DNA of 64,000 nt from Hyaloscypha bicolor E (GCF_002865645.1 NW_020194552.1:744001-808000); one strand, 5' to 3'; shown: positions 26,456 through 37,329, counted from the stretch's first letter. The notes: generated from the sequence alone by a model not told the origin. Made by a program: numbers and translations.

Positions 26456-26590
26456 GATAATATACAAAATACTAAAGAGACTTTAGAATTGATTATTTTA
26501 ATGCATATGTAAAGCAGCATTAGCACGTGATAATTACGCACTGACGCGGGAAACCCTCAGGGGTGCAATTATTTATCCTAAGACCAAGTA

Positions 26591-26692
26591 GTTCACGCTA
26601 GCAAGGGGGGTGTGGCTACACGCAAGCCTCTTGAAGCGTAATAAAGCGAGGTGAGGCTTGCGTATAGCCACACCCCCCTTGCTAGCGTGAAC
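26591..26692. mobile_element. 102-bp foldback element (MITE-like) with TA flanks
   Basis: Two 40-bp arms (26591-26630 and 26653-26692; starting GTTCACGCTAGCAAGGGG) are inverted copies with one mismatch, around a 22-base loop. TA flanks both sides (26589-26590, 26693-26694). The left TA is the same dinucleotide that bounds the mariner element. Unlike the block to its left it is GC-rich and not visibly RIP-damaged. Confidence 0.8.
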
Positions 26693-26878
26693 TATGTCTC
26701 GCCAGACAAAGGGATAGCCTCCTTAGTAATAACTCCTTTGTGAGTACAGGGGAGAAGCCCTAAAAAGATATGGCAGCCCTTGTCGAAGCCTAGACCTTTA
26801 GCGACTCTGCCCCTATAAGTACAGGGGATATGCCTTCTAAGAGTGTGGTATGGTAGTACTCCTTATTTAAAGTTTACA

Positions 26879-26970
26879 GCGTGCTTATAGGGAAGTAGCC
26901 TGGAAATATAGAGGGCTTTAGTGGGTGAGTGTAGTAGAAAGTGGCCTGAAAGTGAACTTGCAATACAAAT
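26879..26970 (+). repeat. Dispersed ~92-bp repeat, copy 1
   Basis: From GCGTGCTTATAGGG to ACAAAT this is a near-identical direct copy of 40079-40178 (shared core CCTGGAAATATAG and GGCTTTAGTGGGTGAGT). It lies downstream of the NACHT relic. It has no coding content. Confidence 0.8.
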
Positions 26971-28358
26971 ACCCTATAATCCCGTCACTTTATGCCGCAA
27001 TCTTTGTATACTCTTTAGAACTCCACAATATTATCTAGAACCACTCACTTTGAAGACACCCATTACAAAGAGATCTAATCACCCCCCTGTTCTTGGTTGA
27101 GATTATTTTGTCAACTTCATGAAGAATTCTTGGAGGGCTGGAGTGCGGGACGGCAACAGTATGTCCTTCACTGCGACCACTTGCTGGTGTCCAAGTAAGA
27201 TTACATTTTCCAGCCTTTTAGGATTTTAAGAAACAATCTACCGTTTCCGCAAGTTCAGGGGGCTGTAGTCAAGGAAATTGTAAGTATTCCCAGTTTATCC
27301 GTAAACACACAGAAAATTTGAATATCATCTGTAAGAAATGTTTTTCACTGTAACCAGGATTTCATTCCATTGTTCAGCTCTTCAGAAATTATTGTATACT
27401 TGTGTCCGAGCAAACTTTGCCGAAGCTTCAAGAAGCTTCACAAAATCAACACCTTTCCTCCTTGCAAGCACCATAAAAGACAGCCACGTCGCCTCCTTCG
27501 CCTGCCCGAAAATTTGCGATTCATTACCTCGCTATTCAGAAATAAACTCAACTTCTTTTGCGTAAGACATTGGTTCTGGCGATTGAGCAGTGAAGACTTG
27601 CGACCTAAGCCATGATATCCCTGTGTCGCTGGATGAGATCTCTGATGGCTGGAGGCATTCAATTTGAGCTAATGATGCGTAATAAGGGGAGGTGTTTACG
27701 TCGAAGCCGCGAGAAACTTGAGTTTGGAGGATATCCTACACTTCCTCGGTGTTCAGAGAGTCTTTACAGTTCGATGGAGGAAGTCAACTTTGTATTGAAA
27801 AAAAAGGCTTTTTTCGAAGTCCACGTTTGTCTCAAGAAGGCCTTGGTCTACGCATTGAGGTATCTCTTCATTTATGTCCTATTCACTTGGAGTTATTTCA
27901 TGTCTGGTTTTCTATCTTTGTACCAATGGCGTAATCTGGATTGTCTCTATCTCTTTTCAGGACCATGAGGGCGGAAATTGGGAGTGGACTCCGGCAGCAT
28001 AAGCACATCTGAAGAATTTGTGCTGTCTCGCGGCGGCAGATCTCGTCGATATCTTCCAGCAAGTACATAAAGCATTTCATCAAATCGGAAGGGAGGAGAT
28101 CAACTCTTCCCTGCAGTTCGGGAAGATCGTTGCCGTCTTCTCATCTGTTTAAGAGTAATTGGACAATGAGGTAGACCTGGAGAAATAAGCTTCGGCCTTG
28201 TTCAAATTTTTTTTTTGAATGAGACCCTCGTATTGCTGATTCTCTTTGGCGAGGGCTCTGAATTGAGGATCTTCGCCGCGTTTGTCATAGGCGTAGATTT
28301 GAATGTCATTTCGGGTAAGATCCTGAAGCATTAACTCTCTCTCTGTGTCCGTTCCAAA

Positions 28359-30899
28359 CAGGCTCGGCAATGATTAGCGTTTTGCACTATCAATAATAAT
28401 CGATGCCATAATCGTAAGGTATCGATTATATTAATAGTGCAATCGATTATTTAGCGAGCTAATCCCTATATACGTATGATTTTACCCCTTTTCTAATTCC
28501 AGAAGGTTTAGAAGTTTAGTAAAGTACTATACTATATATAATAAAGGAAAGGCTCTCTATTATTTACCTATTTAAAGAAAGTATCTAGAATTCTAGTCCT
28601 TTTCTAGTACTTAAGGCACTCCCGCATCTCAATTATCTCGGCTTCTAGCTGCCCCCTATCCCAGCTTACCATATGACGAGCCCCTAAAAAGACTCTCTCT
28701 GGTTTATCGCTTATTAGTACTATTAAGAGGATATTAATAGCCATACGAGAGAGCTTAGGCTAGTATTATCTTTGCATATCTTGGTACTACTATATAAGGG
28801 CCCCCTTTTTACCAGGATTATATGATTCCTCTATATTAAAGTCCATATACTCGTCCCTACTTACTGGCCTAGTAGCTAATTAAAGGGCTAAGGCAAGCCG
28901 ATTATAAGTATCAAGTACTTCTGGCTCCTGAGAAGAGCTAGTAGTTAGAATAATTAAAGCTTATAGCCCCTTGTCCCAATACCTTTCCCAGAGCTTTTTT
29001 TACCCTTAGTAGAACTAGCTTTACCTACTTCTTTAGCCAGTGCGTTTTAATATATCTCGTATAGTATATAGGATTTAGAATTAAAGTAGTAATATAAATA
29101 GGAAATATATCTATTTTTATATAATACTTATTAAGTACTATATATATAATATTCAGGTATTAAAGGAAATCTTGGCTTTCTTTATTCTTTTTCTTTTTAT
29201 ACTTAGCCTATAAAAGTTAATTAAGTAAAGATAAGAAAAAAAGGAAAAAGAGAAAAAAAAAGAAATAAGCCTATAATTATTTCTTATAAGTATTTAATTA
29301 AAATATCTATTATAAAAAGTATAATATTAATAAATATAGAATCTTCCTCTATAGTAAAAATAGCTTGTAAGAAAGAACTAAGGAATTCCTTAATTATATA
29401 AAGCTTTTTCTAGTCTTAGTAACTTAAAAGATCTAGTTCTAGCTTTTCCTTATAGTCCTAGTAATACTTTTTTACTATAGGCCTCAAATTAAGAAGTATA
29501 AAAAGTATATTATACTAGCTATTCTATCTTATTTAATTATCTATTAGAATTAGCCTTTTCGCAAGAGCTTTAAAGGCTACTATATAGCCTAGTAATCTAT
29601 AAATATAAATAATAATATTATATACTTGGCTAAATAATCCCAAAAGCCTAAACTTAGCCCTAATTACTTTCTTATCCGCAAGCTCTCTAGTTTCTTCCTG
29701 GCTATTATATAATTCAAGCTCTTCTACTCTAATTATATTTATAAATAGAAAGGCTTAGATAATAAGATTAATAATATAGCTAATATAGTAAACTCGCTAT
29801 TTCTTTATATTCTATTCCCTATTATATGACTTTACTAAGAAGGCTTAAATATATTAATAAAGAATATTATTTAAGGAAGTATTATTAGTAATAATAGCCC
29901 TAAGCTTTTATATAATACTATAATTCTCAAGAATAGGGCAAAGAATAGAGAACTAGTTCTCTCTATTATAGCCAGGTACTTTCTAGAGAATAAGAAAAGC
30001 TTTTTCCCTCTTATAATTATATATAGTAAAGTATATATAAACTACTAGAAGAAGTAATTAATTTGGGAAGGTCCAAATATTAAGCAAAATATAGATAAGT
30101 AAGACTACTAATTAAAGGATCTTTTATATAATAATCTTATGCTTTTCCCAAGCTTCTTTAACTTTATTATAAACTCTAGAGTAAGAGATTATAATCTTGC
30201 CCTTGCAAGCTCGATTCAGGACTTAGTAAAAGATATGAAATTCCGGCTATTTAATAAAAATAAAAGACAGATTCTATATAATAATTAGGGAGATTAGAGC
30301 TTTAGTAATAACTACTATATTAAGGCAAGCTCCAAGAATCTTATTATTAAATTCCTTAATCCCATTTCCCTCCTTAGCTTAAGCTTTGTACCAGAGTTAT
30401 TTAAGTTACTAGTTTATAGTAATTTGGCTCTTACTTTTAGCCTTTAATATCGTAATTTGGTAGTAGCGGCTCAAATAATCCCCTATATTTCTTAATATTC
30501 ATATACCATATGGCTTAGTTTTATAAAGGATATAATAAAGAATATCTTGCTTAAGATTATCTAGAGTAGGAATACGACAAAATTCCTAATAAGATACTCT
30601 TAACTTTGATATATCTAGAGTACTTGGAGTGGAATTTACTAAAACTGATTACGTAAATAATGAATCTGGTTCAAGTAAAGAAGATATTTTGACGATATCT
30701 TTGGAAAAAATTAGTATGCGAGGCAGGGAAAATAGAGAGAAGAAGAGAGAGAGAGAGAAGAAAAAAATGGGAGAATGCGGGGTAAAAGCGGTAGAATAAT
30801 TATTTAGTAATCGATTACCAATCGATTACAATCGATAGCTAATCAATAGTGCACACAATCGATTGCTAATTGATTACTCAGTAATCATTGCCGAGCCTG
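28359..30899 (-). mobile_element. hAT DNA transposon (hAT-2) inserted in the NACHT gene
   Basis: Perfect 18-bp terminal inverted repeats, CAGGCTCGGCAATGATTA, lie at 28359-28376 and 30882-30899. The perfect 8-bp target duplication GTTCCAAA is at 28351-28358 and 30900-30907. At 2,541 bp it has the usual autonomous hAT length. ATCGATTA-type repeats crowd both ends. It is RIP-degraded but less so than the block left of 26.5 kb. It has a different terminal sequence from hAT-1, so it is a separate family. Confidence 0.95.
28600..30640 (-). pseudogene. hAT transposase relic (hAT-2)
   Basis: The minus-strand frame contains FHIFY-VLNRACKGKIIISYS and VYNKVKEAWEKHKIII, then a LDIWT-like block (LNIWTFPN) and VPGYNREN-FSILCPILENYSII. 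The hATC dimerisation domain is near 28,620-28,760, reading LSRMAINILLIVLISDKPER and FLGARHMVSWDRGQLEAEII. These are in the canonical order for fungal hAT transposases. Interspersed stops at Gln and Trp positions make it non-functional. Confidence 0.85.
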
Positions 30900-31518
30900 G
30901 TTCCAAACGCATTCTAGAATACATTCCATGTCCCACTTGAAAGACATATCTTGACAGGCTTAGAAGTTGTGGGCTTTTTGATGAGCTGGATTATCTCGAA
31001 AAGTTTCTCCACATACTCGTCGAGTCCGTCGATGAAAAGGCATATCTTGATTGGGCGAGCAGTGCTCGAGGGATACGGTATTCGCTTCGATAGGTAGCGC
31101 CTTTTGTTCAGCCAGTTTAATGGTCTGATAATTCCGTTGCTCGAATGCATTCAATAATCTTGGAAAGGTGCAGGTAGACGGAAGCCGGTAACTACGTTCT
31201 CCCGTCTCTTGAAAGACATCTATTATCAGTTCCAGACACTGCCTCGAAATCTGATATAACAGCGAATGCAGGAGCTCGAGTTGGGACATTTGCATATTGT
31301 TATTTCTCGTGCAGTTTAATTCGGCTCGTGGCATTTGTTGGTAATTTTGGACACACGCTCATGGGCACCGAATTCTGCAATAATTTCCCAGCTGGAGTGT
31401 GAATTCGCAAGAGCGGGAAGAAAATTTTGACGGGAGATAAAATGACCTCATTGTGAGGTAGATTCGACCCCAAATCATTGCTACGATAAGCTACAAGACT
31501 TAAAACACCAATCGCCAC

Positions 31519-32094
31519 TCTCCTTCGCGAAACTAAAGATTCGTGTAAGTAGTTACCATCTGCTGAAGACCCCCTTGCTACCTGGAAGTCAATTCTCTTC
31601 CCTTGCCCCGAGTTAAGAATAGCTTCGTCCCGTCCCGCTGCCGCACTTCTTCCCCGGAAGCTTAAAATTGCAAACTATGCTCATGCGCAATGAAAGAAAT
31701 CGATCGTGTGTGCCTGCGGATCCAATGGGCCCCCTATTAGCCCTGGCATCACAATGCACCATGCTGCAAGATCAAAGAACAACCCCCAGGCGCGGATGAC
31801 TGTTTCCATATTTCTATTGGAGAGTGAGTTCGGTGTGTCCGAACTGTTTCAGCTTGTTGACACACTGGGGCGTGGCTGACGCCCCAATTCTTCAAATACG
31901 AGGCTTCTCCCGTGTCTTGGGGCGCCGCTGTGGGGGCTGTCAATGTTGTGGAACAGTGGAAAGAGGGGGAGGGGAGGCGCACCTACAGTGCAAATCATGC
32001 CACACTCAAAATCCGCAGAGCCTCGTAACTCCAACATGGAGCTGGCACCCCAAGTTCTCTTCTTCTCGATGTTCGAAATGCAAAATTTGTTAAT
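31519..32094. other. Intergenic region between NACHT relic and HET gene
   Basis: This is the divergent spacer that must hold the promoter of the plus-strand HET gene. I see no ATG-initiated coding frame of quality; the longer open frames here lack ATG or overlap on both strands. Cys-rich chance frames near 31,824-32,093 begin at GTG, not ATG. Confidence 0.5.
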
Positions 32095-34560
32095 ATGTCA
32101 ACATCAGATAAGGAGGACTTACCGTCCTTTCATCGACATGACAAGCCTATCGGACCTCTCCAACATCGTGCGCAGACATGGGACACTGGTGCAGCCCGAA
32201 CACTTCGTGGTATCGCCCAAAAAAAGATTCGACTGAGGAAGAATACCTATAAGTACAAACCCATAGCTTACCACGAAGACATCCGAATTCTGAAGATCCT
32301 CCACGGAAAGGAAGGCTCAAATCTGGAGTGCATGCTATTCCCGAGCTCACTGCAGTCGACAAAGTCAACCTCGACGTCCAACTGCCACAGATACTGCGCC
32401 CTCTCCTACTGGTGGGGGGAAGACCTGCCGACACATCCAGTCGAAATGTACGATGATACAGGTGTGCGAGATGGGCTACAAACTATGACCCCGTTCAACT
32501 CGTCAGGAAAATTCTACATCAGGGACAACTTGGCAGCCGCGTTGAAGCAATTCCGAAAAGAGACTGAAGACATCAACGTCTGGGTGGATGCGTTGTGTAT
32601 CAACCAAACCGACGTGGAGGAAAAGACAGCGCAGGTTGCAAGAATGGACGTCATATACAGCGAGGCCACTTATGTTTGCGCCTGGCTTGGAGCCGGCAAG
32701 CCTGAAAGCAAAGAGACTTTCGACTTCCTGAAGAACAAAGTATTGGACTTGCAGGAACTGGATAATCTTGTCAAGACAAGTAACCACGCGAGAAAATGGA
32801 GATTAGTCGTCAACCTAATGAAGAACCGCTGGTTCAGCAGAAGATGGGTGATTCAAGAGCTGGCACTGGCACGAATCGCGGTCGTTCGTTGGGGCTCGGA
32901 GGAGATTGAATGGTCGAACTTTGCAGACGCCATAGCATTGTTCATGACAAAACATGATGAGATTACCGAGATACTTGAGGGCAACCAGAAGACTTTTTCT
33001 GCTATGCAAGACCCGGACACCCACATCGGCGCTTTGGACCCTCGCGCCCTTGGCGCAAACACACTCGTCAACGCCTCGACCAACCTCTTTCGCAGATTAC
33101 CCGATGGCACCATAAAGCAACGACTGGTCAACTTGGAGGTCTTGGTTACTGCTCTGTTCCTGGCCTTTGAGGCTTCCGAGCCCAAGGATACTATATACGC
33201 TGTGTTGTCCCTAGCCAAGGACACCATGATACGACCGAATTTGGCAAACCCCCCCAGCTGGGAAGTCGAATCCGTAGATGGATCCCCAGTCCCAACTCCT
33301 CCATTTCTCCAAAGAATCTTTAACTCCTGTCTTTCCTCTTGCTATTCTCTCTTCAGTCTATTTTGGGCAGCTTCTGGGGACGAAGATGTCGAAGACCCAG
33401 CCGAGCCCAGTCCTCAATTGGAGGATGTTGATCTAGATCACCATTTAAAGCCCATCGATCTACGAATAGTACCAGATTATGATAAAAGTCTCACCGACGT
33501 TTGTGCAGACTTTATGGAATACTGTATTGAAAGGTCTCAATCACTGGATATCTTGTGCCGTCATTGGGCCCCTCAACCAAGAAAGCCATCTCAACTTGAA
33601 GAGTTGAAGGGAACTCGTGCGGAAGAAGTTGAAAAAATGCCATCATGGATTCCATCGATCGAGGGTCATGCGTATGGCGGACCTTTGGATACGCTTCAGG
33701 GGAGGAAGAACGGTGATAGTCTTGTCGGCTGTGATGAAAGGCAGAATCACCAACATTACCAAGCTTCGGGCAACCTTCGTCCATGTATTGAGTTCGGAAG
33801 ATGCAGGCCCGACGTCGAAACTTGCCAGGACGCCACTTTGCTTGAAAATTCAAATCTACCCAATATATCGGCTCGTCCAGAGGCATCTCTCAAATTTGAT
33901 CGAACACCAAAACAGCCGGCTGCGTTACAGCTGCGCCCTAAGAAGTTCGACGGAACACTGCACGTCAAAGGATTCAAACTCGACACTATCAAGAGCATTT
34001 CGGGACGCGTCTCACGCGGGATCATACCAGCTGAGGCATTCGAATTTGGGGGTTGGCCAAAACTCGGCGCCGGCGACACATTTCCAGACAGGGTTCCTGA
34101 CCAATTATGGAGAACTCTTGTTGCGGATCGTGGATTCGATGGCACTAATGCGCCCGCGTGGTACCGTCGTGCTTGTCTCGAGTGTATGACTCATGTCGAC
34201 AACAATGGTGACCTTGATACAAACAAGTTCAAAGATATTGAGGATACTCCGGCCACTATGAAGCTGTTTCTAAAAAGAGTCAGGAATATTGTCTGGAACA
34301 GAAAATTCTTTCTAACAGCTAATGATAGAAAGAACCATGGAGAGCTTTATGGTATTGCTCCTCCAAAAGCAGCCATCAACGATATCATTTGCATCCTCTT
34401 CGGCTGCAGTGTACCTGTTGTGCTTCGGAAAGTGGAGAAGGAGGATCGGCATATTGTCGTTGGAGAATGTTATGTTAATGGGATGATGGATGGGGAGTCA
34501 CTTCGTGTGAAGATGCCCGACCACCCATACTTAAAGGTCACTGGCTTTACCTTAATCTGA
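32095..34560 (+). CDS. HET-domain protein (heterokaryon incompatibility type), intact
   Basis: A single-exon frame of 821 residues from ATG 32095 to TGA 34558-34560. The HET domain occupies about residues 99-260: CALSYWWGED (101-110), the NLAAALKQFR helix (145-154), VWVDALCINQTDVEEK (162-177), YSEATYVCAWLG (188-199) and RWFSRRWVIQELALAR (245-260). The C-terminus ends in a typical LFGCSVPVVLRKV...GECYVNGMMDGE block. HET domains are TIR-like folds that trigger programmed cell death on non-self recognition; no specific partner can be named. It is the only one of the three HET genes here that is complete without a frameshift or intron. The adjacent unknown TM protein lies 1.1 kb downstream on the same strand. 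Confidence 0.93.
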   Translation: MSTSDKEDLPSFHRHDKPIGPLQHRAQTWDTGAARTLRGIAQKKIRLRKNTYKYKPIAYHEDIRILKILHGKEGSNLECMLFPSSLQSTKSTSTSNCHRYCALSYWWGEDLPTHPVEMYDDTGVRDGLQTMTPFNSSGKFYIRDNLAAALKQFRKETEDINVWVDALCINQTDVEEKTAQVARMDVIYSEATYVCAWLGAGKPESKETFDFLKNKVLDLQELDNLVKTSNHARKWRLVVNLMKNRWFSRRWVIQELALARIAVVRWGSEEIEWSNFADAIALFMTKHDEITEILEGNQKTFSAMQDPDTHIGALDPRALGANTLVNASTNLFRRLPDGTIKQRLVNLEVLVTALFLAFEASEPKDTIYAVLSLAKDTMIRPNLANPPSWEVESVDGSPVPTPPFLQRIFNSCLSSCYSLFSLFWAASGDEDVEDPAEPSPQLEDVDLDHHLKPIDLRIVPDYDKSLTDVCADFMEYCIERSQSLDILCRHWAPQPRKPSQLEELKGTRAEEVEKMPSWIPSIEGHAYGGPLDTLQGRKNGDSLVGCDERQNHQHYQASGNLRPCIEFGRCRPDVETCQDATLLENSNLPNISARPEASLKFDRTPKQPAALQLRPKKFDGTLHVKGFKLDTIKSISGRVSRGIIPAEAFEFGGWPKLGAGDTFPDRVPDQLWRTLVADRGFDGTNAPAWYRRACLECMTHVDNNGDLDTNKFKDIEDTPATMKLFLKRVRNIVWNRKFFLTANDRKNHGELYGIAPPKAAINDIICILFGCSVPVVLRKVEKEDRHIVVGECYVNGMMDGESLRVKMPDHPYLKVTGFTLI

Positions 34561-35687
34561 TAGTCATCGAAGAATTGAGGGAAACGATTTTAGTTTAACA
34601 CACTTCCGCTATAGCCAGTGACCTCACGAGTAGTGGTGCCCAGCTCAACTTGGCGTACAGTCATTGATAAGCTCCGACTCGCCATTAAGCGAATTTGAGT
34701 CACTGTAGAATGAAAGGCTAGTGATCATTAACGGCATTGTGGAGGAGAGGATGGGCTGGAAATGGTTGGCCACCACGTCCCTCTTCCGAACATCACAGTG
34801 AAATTTCGGACAATAATAACTCAGAATCGTGAATGCTCAAAATACGCACGTCTGACGCATTTCGTATCTATTTTTTCCGTACTAGGGTTTCTACTAAGGA
34901 CGGTTTATGAGAAATCAATCAGGTGACTTACATCCCGTGCAAAAGAAACCTCTGGGAAATCAAGAAAGGCAGTGCAAAATGGGAAGGGTTGCGGCCCTCT
35001 TTGCCGCCAATCCTTGTTCATGGATAGGGTTACACAGCTAACATCAGATTGTTTCCCATTCTTCGCTTACCGAAACCGCTCACCGAAATCGAGTCGAAAG
35101 GATTGGCCGCAAACGCAAATAGCAGGCTTAACTTCAAGCCCAATTTAGGTATGAGCATCTGATTTACCTTGCCCAACGTAAGGCTTGCGCCTGTCATTTA
35201 GTCCCTCAGGAAAGGCTGAAGGAAAGCAGGGCGGCAAAAAATGACTTTGCGTGTCACCACACCACTCCGTGCCCCCAACATGAGGCGGCCAAAATGGGGC
35301 GACGCAAACCACCCGCCCGGCTGGGCTTCCCAAGATTGGTGATGACCCGCAGCCACCGCAATATGCCGCCTCACACCGAAAATACGCACCGAATCGGAGA
35401 GCTTCAATTGGTCCAATTACGGCGGCTACTGCACACATTCTTGCCCTGTGGCGAGGCTGGACTGCTCACAATCCCACTCTTTACCACACCATCTCCCGGA
35501 CCAAGATCAGCCGACTCTCGGAAGTCAAGACATAGACTCTGGTGAGTTGAATATACGTGGAAGAGAGACGCATTCGAAACGCGTAACTCCTTTTACCGAG
35601 ATATCTGTGCGCCCAACAAAGACATCGAAAGGGGCTAACCTGCATCCACTTCCCAACCCAGCAGGGAAAGATACAGTACCAGGCAAG
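34561..35687. other. Intergenic region upstream of the tail-anchored protein gene
   Basis: No coding frame is supported. A plausible 5'-UTR intron runs from about 35542 (GTGAGT) to 35664 (CTAAC branch, CAG acceptor) just ahead of the ATG at 35688. An open frame extends upstream of that ATG but has no ATG of its own. Confidence 0.45.
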
Positions 35688-36816
35688 ATGGCCTCATATA
35701 TTCAGCTCCACACGGAACTCGACACCCGCGATTGCAATCCGACTCCACAGCAGCGAGCGGTGTACAGTTACCACGAAGAGATCCACAGCGACGCGGCAGA
35801 CGACATCTATTCATTCGAATGGTTTGAACGCACAAAATTATTCTTCAAACAGTTTGGGAGACCTGAAAAACGAGTAACGACACTCAGAACTTGGGAAATG
35901 GTTGAGGAGCTCGACTTTGGGGCCTTTTTTCTAGCGCACCCTGTGGCTGCTTATTCGCTTTGGCATTTACTTCAGGCTTGCTATGATCTGGATCGTGTTG
36001 TCTGTGGATGTTCGCAGGAGGAACTCGCTAAACGGAAGGCAATGAAACCATTTGTGTATTTGCGAGCGAAAAGGATCCGGATACAGTGGGTTAAGTCGCT
36101 CAAACATCTGAAGGAAAAGATTGAATGCGGGACTCTTGAGGGGGATGAGTTGGTTCGGACGCTCTATGATATACTTTGCGGGGTGGAAAGACTTGTCGCC
36201 TCTTCAACTGCCTTGAAAGAGAATTTCGCGGTCAATCTTAAAGATATGATATTCGTAGATAAGATGCTGCAGAAGGTTACGACTTTCGTTGACGACAGAT
36301 GCGGCATGATAGCCGCTCACTTGAAGCTCGAAGAGAGCCAGGAGACTTCGAGACAAGAAAATGAAAGCTCAAGTGATGAGGCTTTAGGTAAAGACCCGGA
36401 AACTTTCACAGAGAGGAATCTGACTGGAACTAGATGACTCAATGTCGAATCTGCAAAATATATCAGAGATCAAATTTCCTACCATTCCACCAAAACCAGC
36501 AAATGGTTCACGGAAGAGGCCAAAGAGACAGCCTACGTTTCCAAAACCTAAGGGAAATGAAATCTCAATGAAGTCTCATAGCAATCCAGGTATATTCTTC
36601 CGAAGCCTCTATATATAAGTTATCAAAACCTAATTGGACTTAGCAGCAACTAAACCAGCGCAAAAGTACAACTCGCTCTATAGTTTGATCGAGTTACTTA
36701 TGTATGCTTCTTTGTTTACCGCTTTTGGGCTGGCTATATATACCGTACTGCCTCTCCTACAGTCCCATGGTTTTCTCACGCCTAATCTAATCACTCCTGG
36801 CGGTCTTTTGTTGTAG
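35688..36816 (+). CDS. Unknown helical protein with a C-terminal membrane segment (three exons)
   Basis: I infer three exons: 35688-36387, 36434-36589 and 36647-36816, giving 341 residues. ATG 35688 sits in a good context (CAAGATGGCC). Intron 1 (46 nt) is GTAAAG...CTGAC...TAG; intron 2 (57 nt) is GTATAT...CTAAT...CAG. Both joins keep frame, linking an otherwise short ORF to a conserved-looking tail. Residues ~1-220 look all-helical and charged; ~235-285 is a Pro/Lys-rich linker; 296-323 is one hydrophobic helix (from LYSLIELLMYASL to LPLL). A tail-anchored or single-pass membrane protein is inferred. I recognise no family. It is on the same strand as, and next to, the intact HET gene. Without splicing, the frame stops at 36437. 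Confidence 0.6.
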
Positions 36817-37329
36817 GATTATGTATCATTTCTAGAGAGGGGTTGCCGCTACTGGCGGAATGTAATTGTACCAAAATACAGGGTTCGTACGCAATGTAAA
36901 CGGCGTGCTTCAGTGTTCGATGGGCTTCATAATCGAGTCTATTGACGCCCGTGTCGGCGTTGGAGGCACACTTTGTCTGTGAATACAGACTAGTGAGTGA
37001 TTTTACTGCTTAAAAGATTTGTTCTACTCTTCTTAATGATGGAGTGTTTCGAGCGCTTTCACTTGCTATTCAGAACCCCGATTCTCGTAGTCTAGGCAAC
37101 AAGAGCTGAATTATAAGTATCCCTGGATATGCTGAAACGTCTCGCAAAAGCGGGTATCGCAAAGTTATTAATCTTGCCATGCAGATTACTGTTGTGAAGG
37201 TAACACTAAGAAACGCAGGCCATCAATTATGTATCACATCAGCTATTGAACGTTCTCCAACCCGACTACGCATCTTATACTCGATTATCGGGCAAACAAG
37301 ATTTCCAAACATAAATTAGTATTAATTTA
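36817..37329. other. Intergenic region
   Basis: Nothing coding is recognisable; this holds the 3' region of the preceding gene and the downstream side of the P450 relic. Confidence 0.4.

Larger units (their letters stand above)
5608..26588 (+). mobile_element. Tc1/mariner DNA transposon, interrupted by hAT and gypsy insertions
   Basis: Terminal inverted repeats of 35 bp with one C/T mismatch lie at 5612-5646 and 26551-26585 (outer part GGTCTTAGGATAAATAAT). TA dinucleotides flank both ends (5606-5607 and 26589-26590), the target duplication of this superfamily. Subtracting the hAT insertion (6575-12282) and the gypsy insertion (12340-25710) leaves about 1.9 kb, a normal autonomous mariner length. 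Transposase remnants fit: a helix-turn-helix-like start near 6470-6582 continuing at 12291-12334, and the DDE half at 25711-26190. It is inactive because of insertions and RIP-type stops. Confidence 0.85.
27340..31518 (-). pseudogene. NACHT (STAND-type NTPase) gene, split by a hAT transposon
   Basis: The minus-strand coding relic is in two parts, 31518-30908 and 28358-27340. The upstream part carries MQMSQLELLHSLLYQISRQC and then the Walker B-type KICLFIDGLDEY and KICLSSGTWNVF, the hallmarks of the fungal NACHT family. The downstream part continues at the exact codon with FGTDTERELMLQDLTRNDIQ, later LPSDLMKCFMYLLEDIDEI and FVKLLEASAKFARTQVY. Lesions include TGA in place of an expected TGG and a TAG before the insertion, plus frameshifts. 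The P-loop and N-terminus are not recognisable. Family members act as intracellular sensors in fungal non-self recognition; this copy cannot function. Confidence 0.8.

Noticed and set aside
27438..27662. Minus-strand 74-residue frame downstream of the NACHT relic
   Set aside because: It is in a different frame from the family-like translation (FVKLLEASAKFARTQVY) and appears to be a shadow.
31824..32093. Cysteine-rich 89-residue plus-strand frame before the HET gene
   Set aside because: It begins at GTG, not ATG, is opposed by open frames on the other strand, and lies where the HET promoter and 5'-UTR should be.
35145..35687. Upstream extension of the TM-protein frame to 35448
   Set aside because: The extension has no ATG; ATG 35688 has better context and a 5'-UTR intron can explain the openness.
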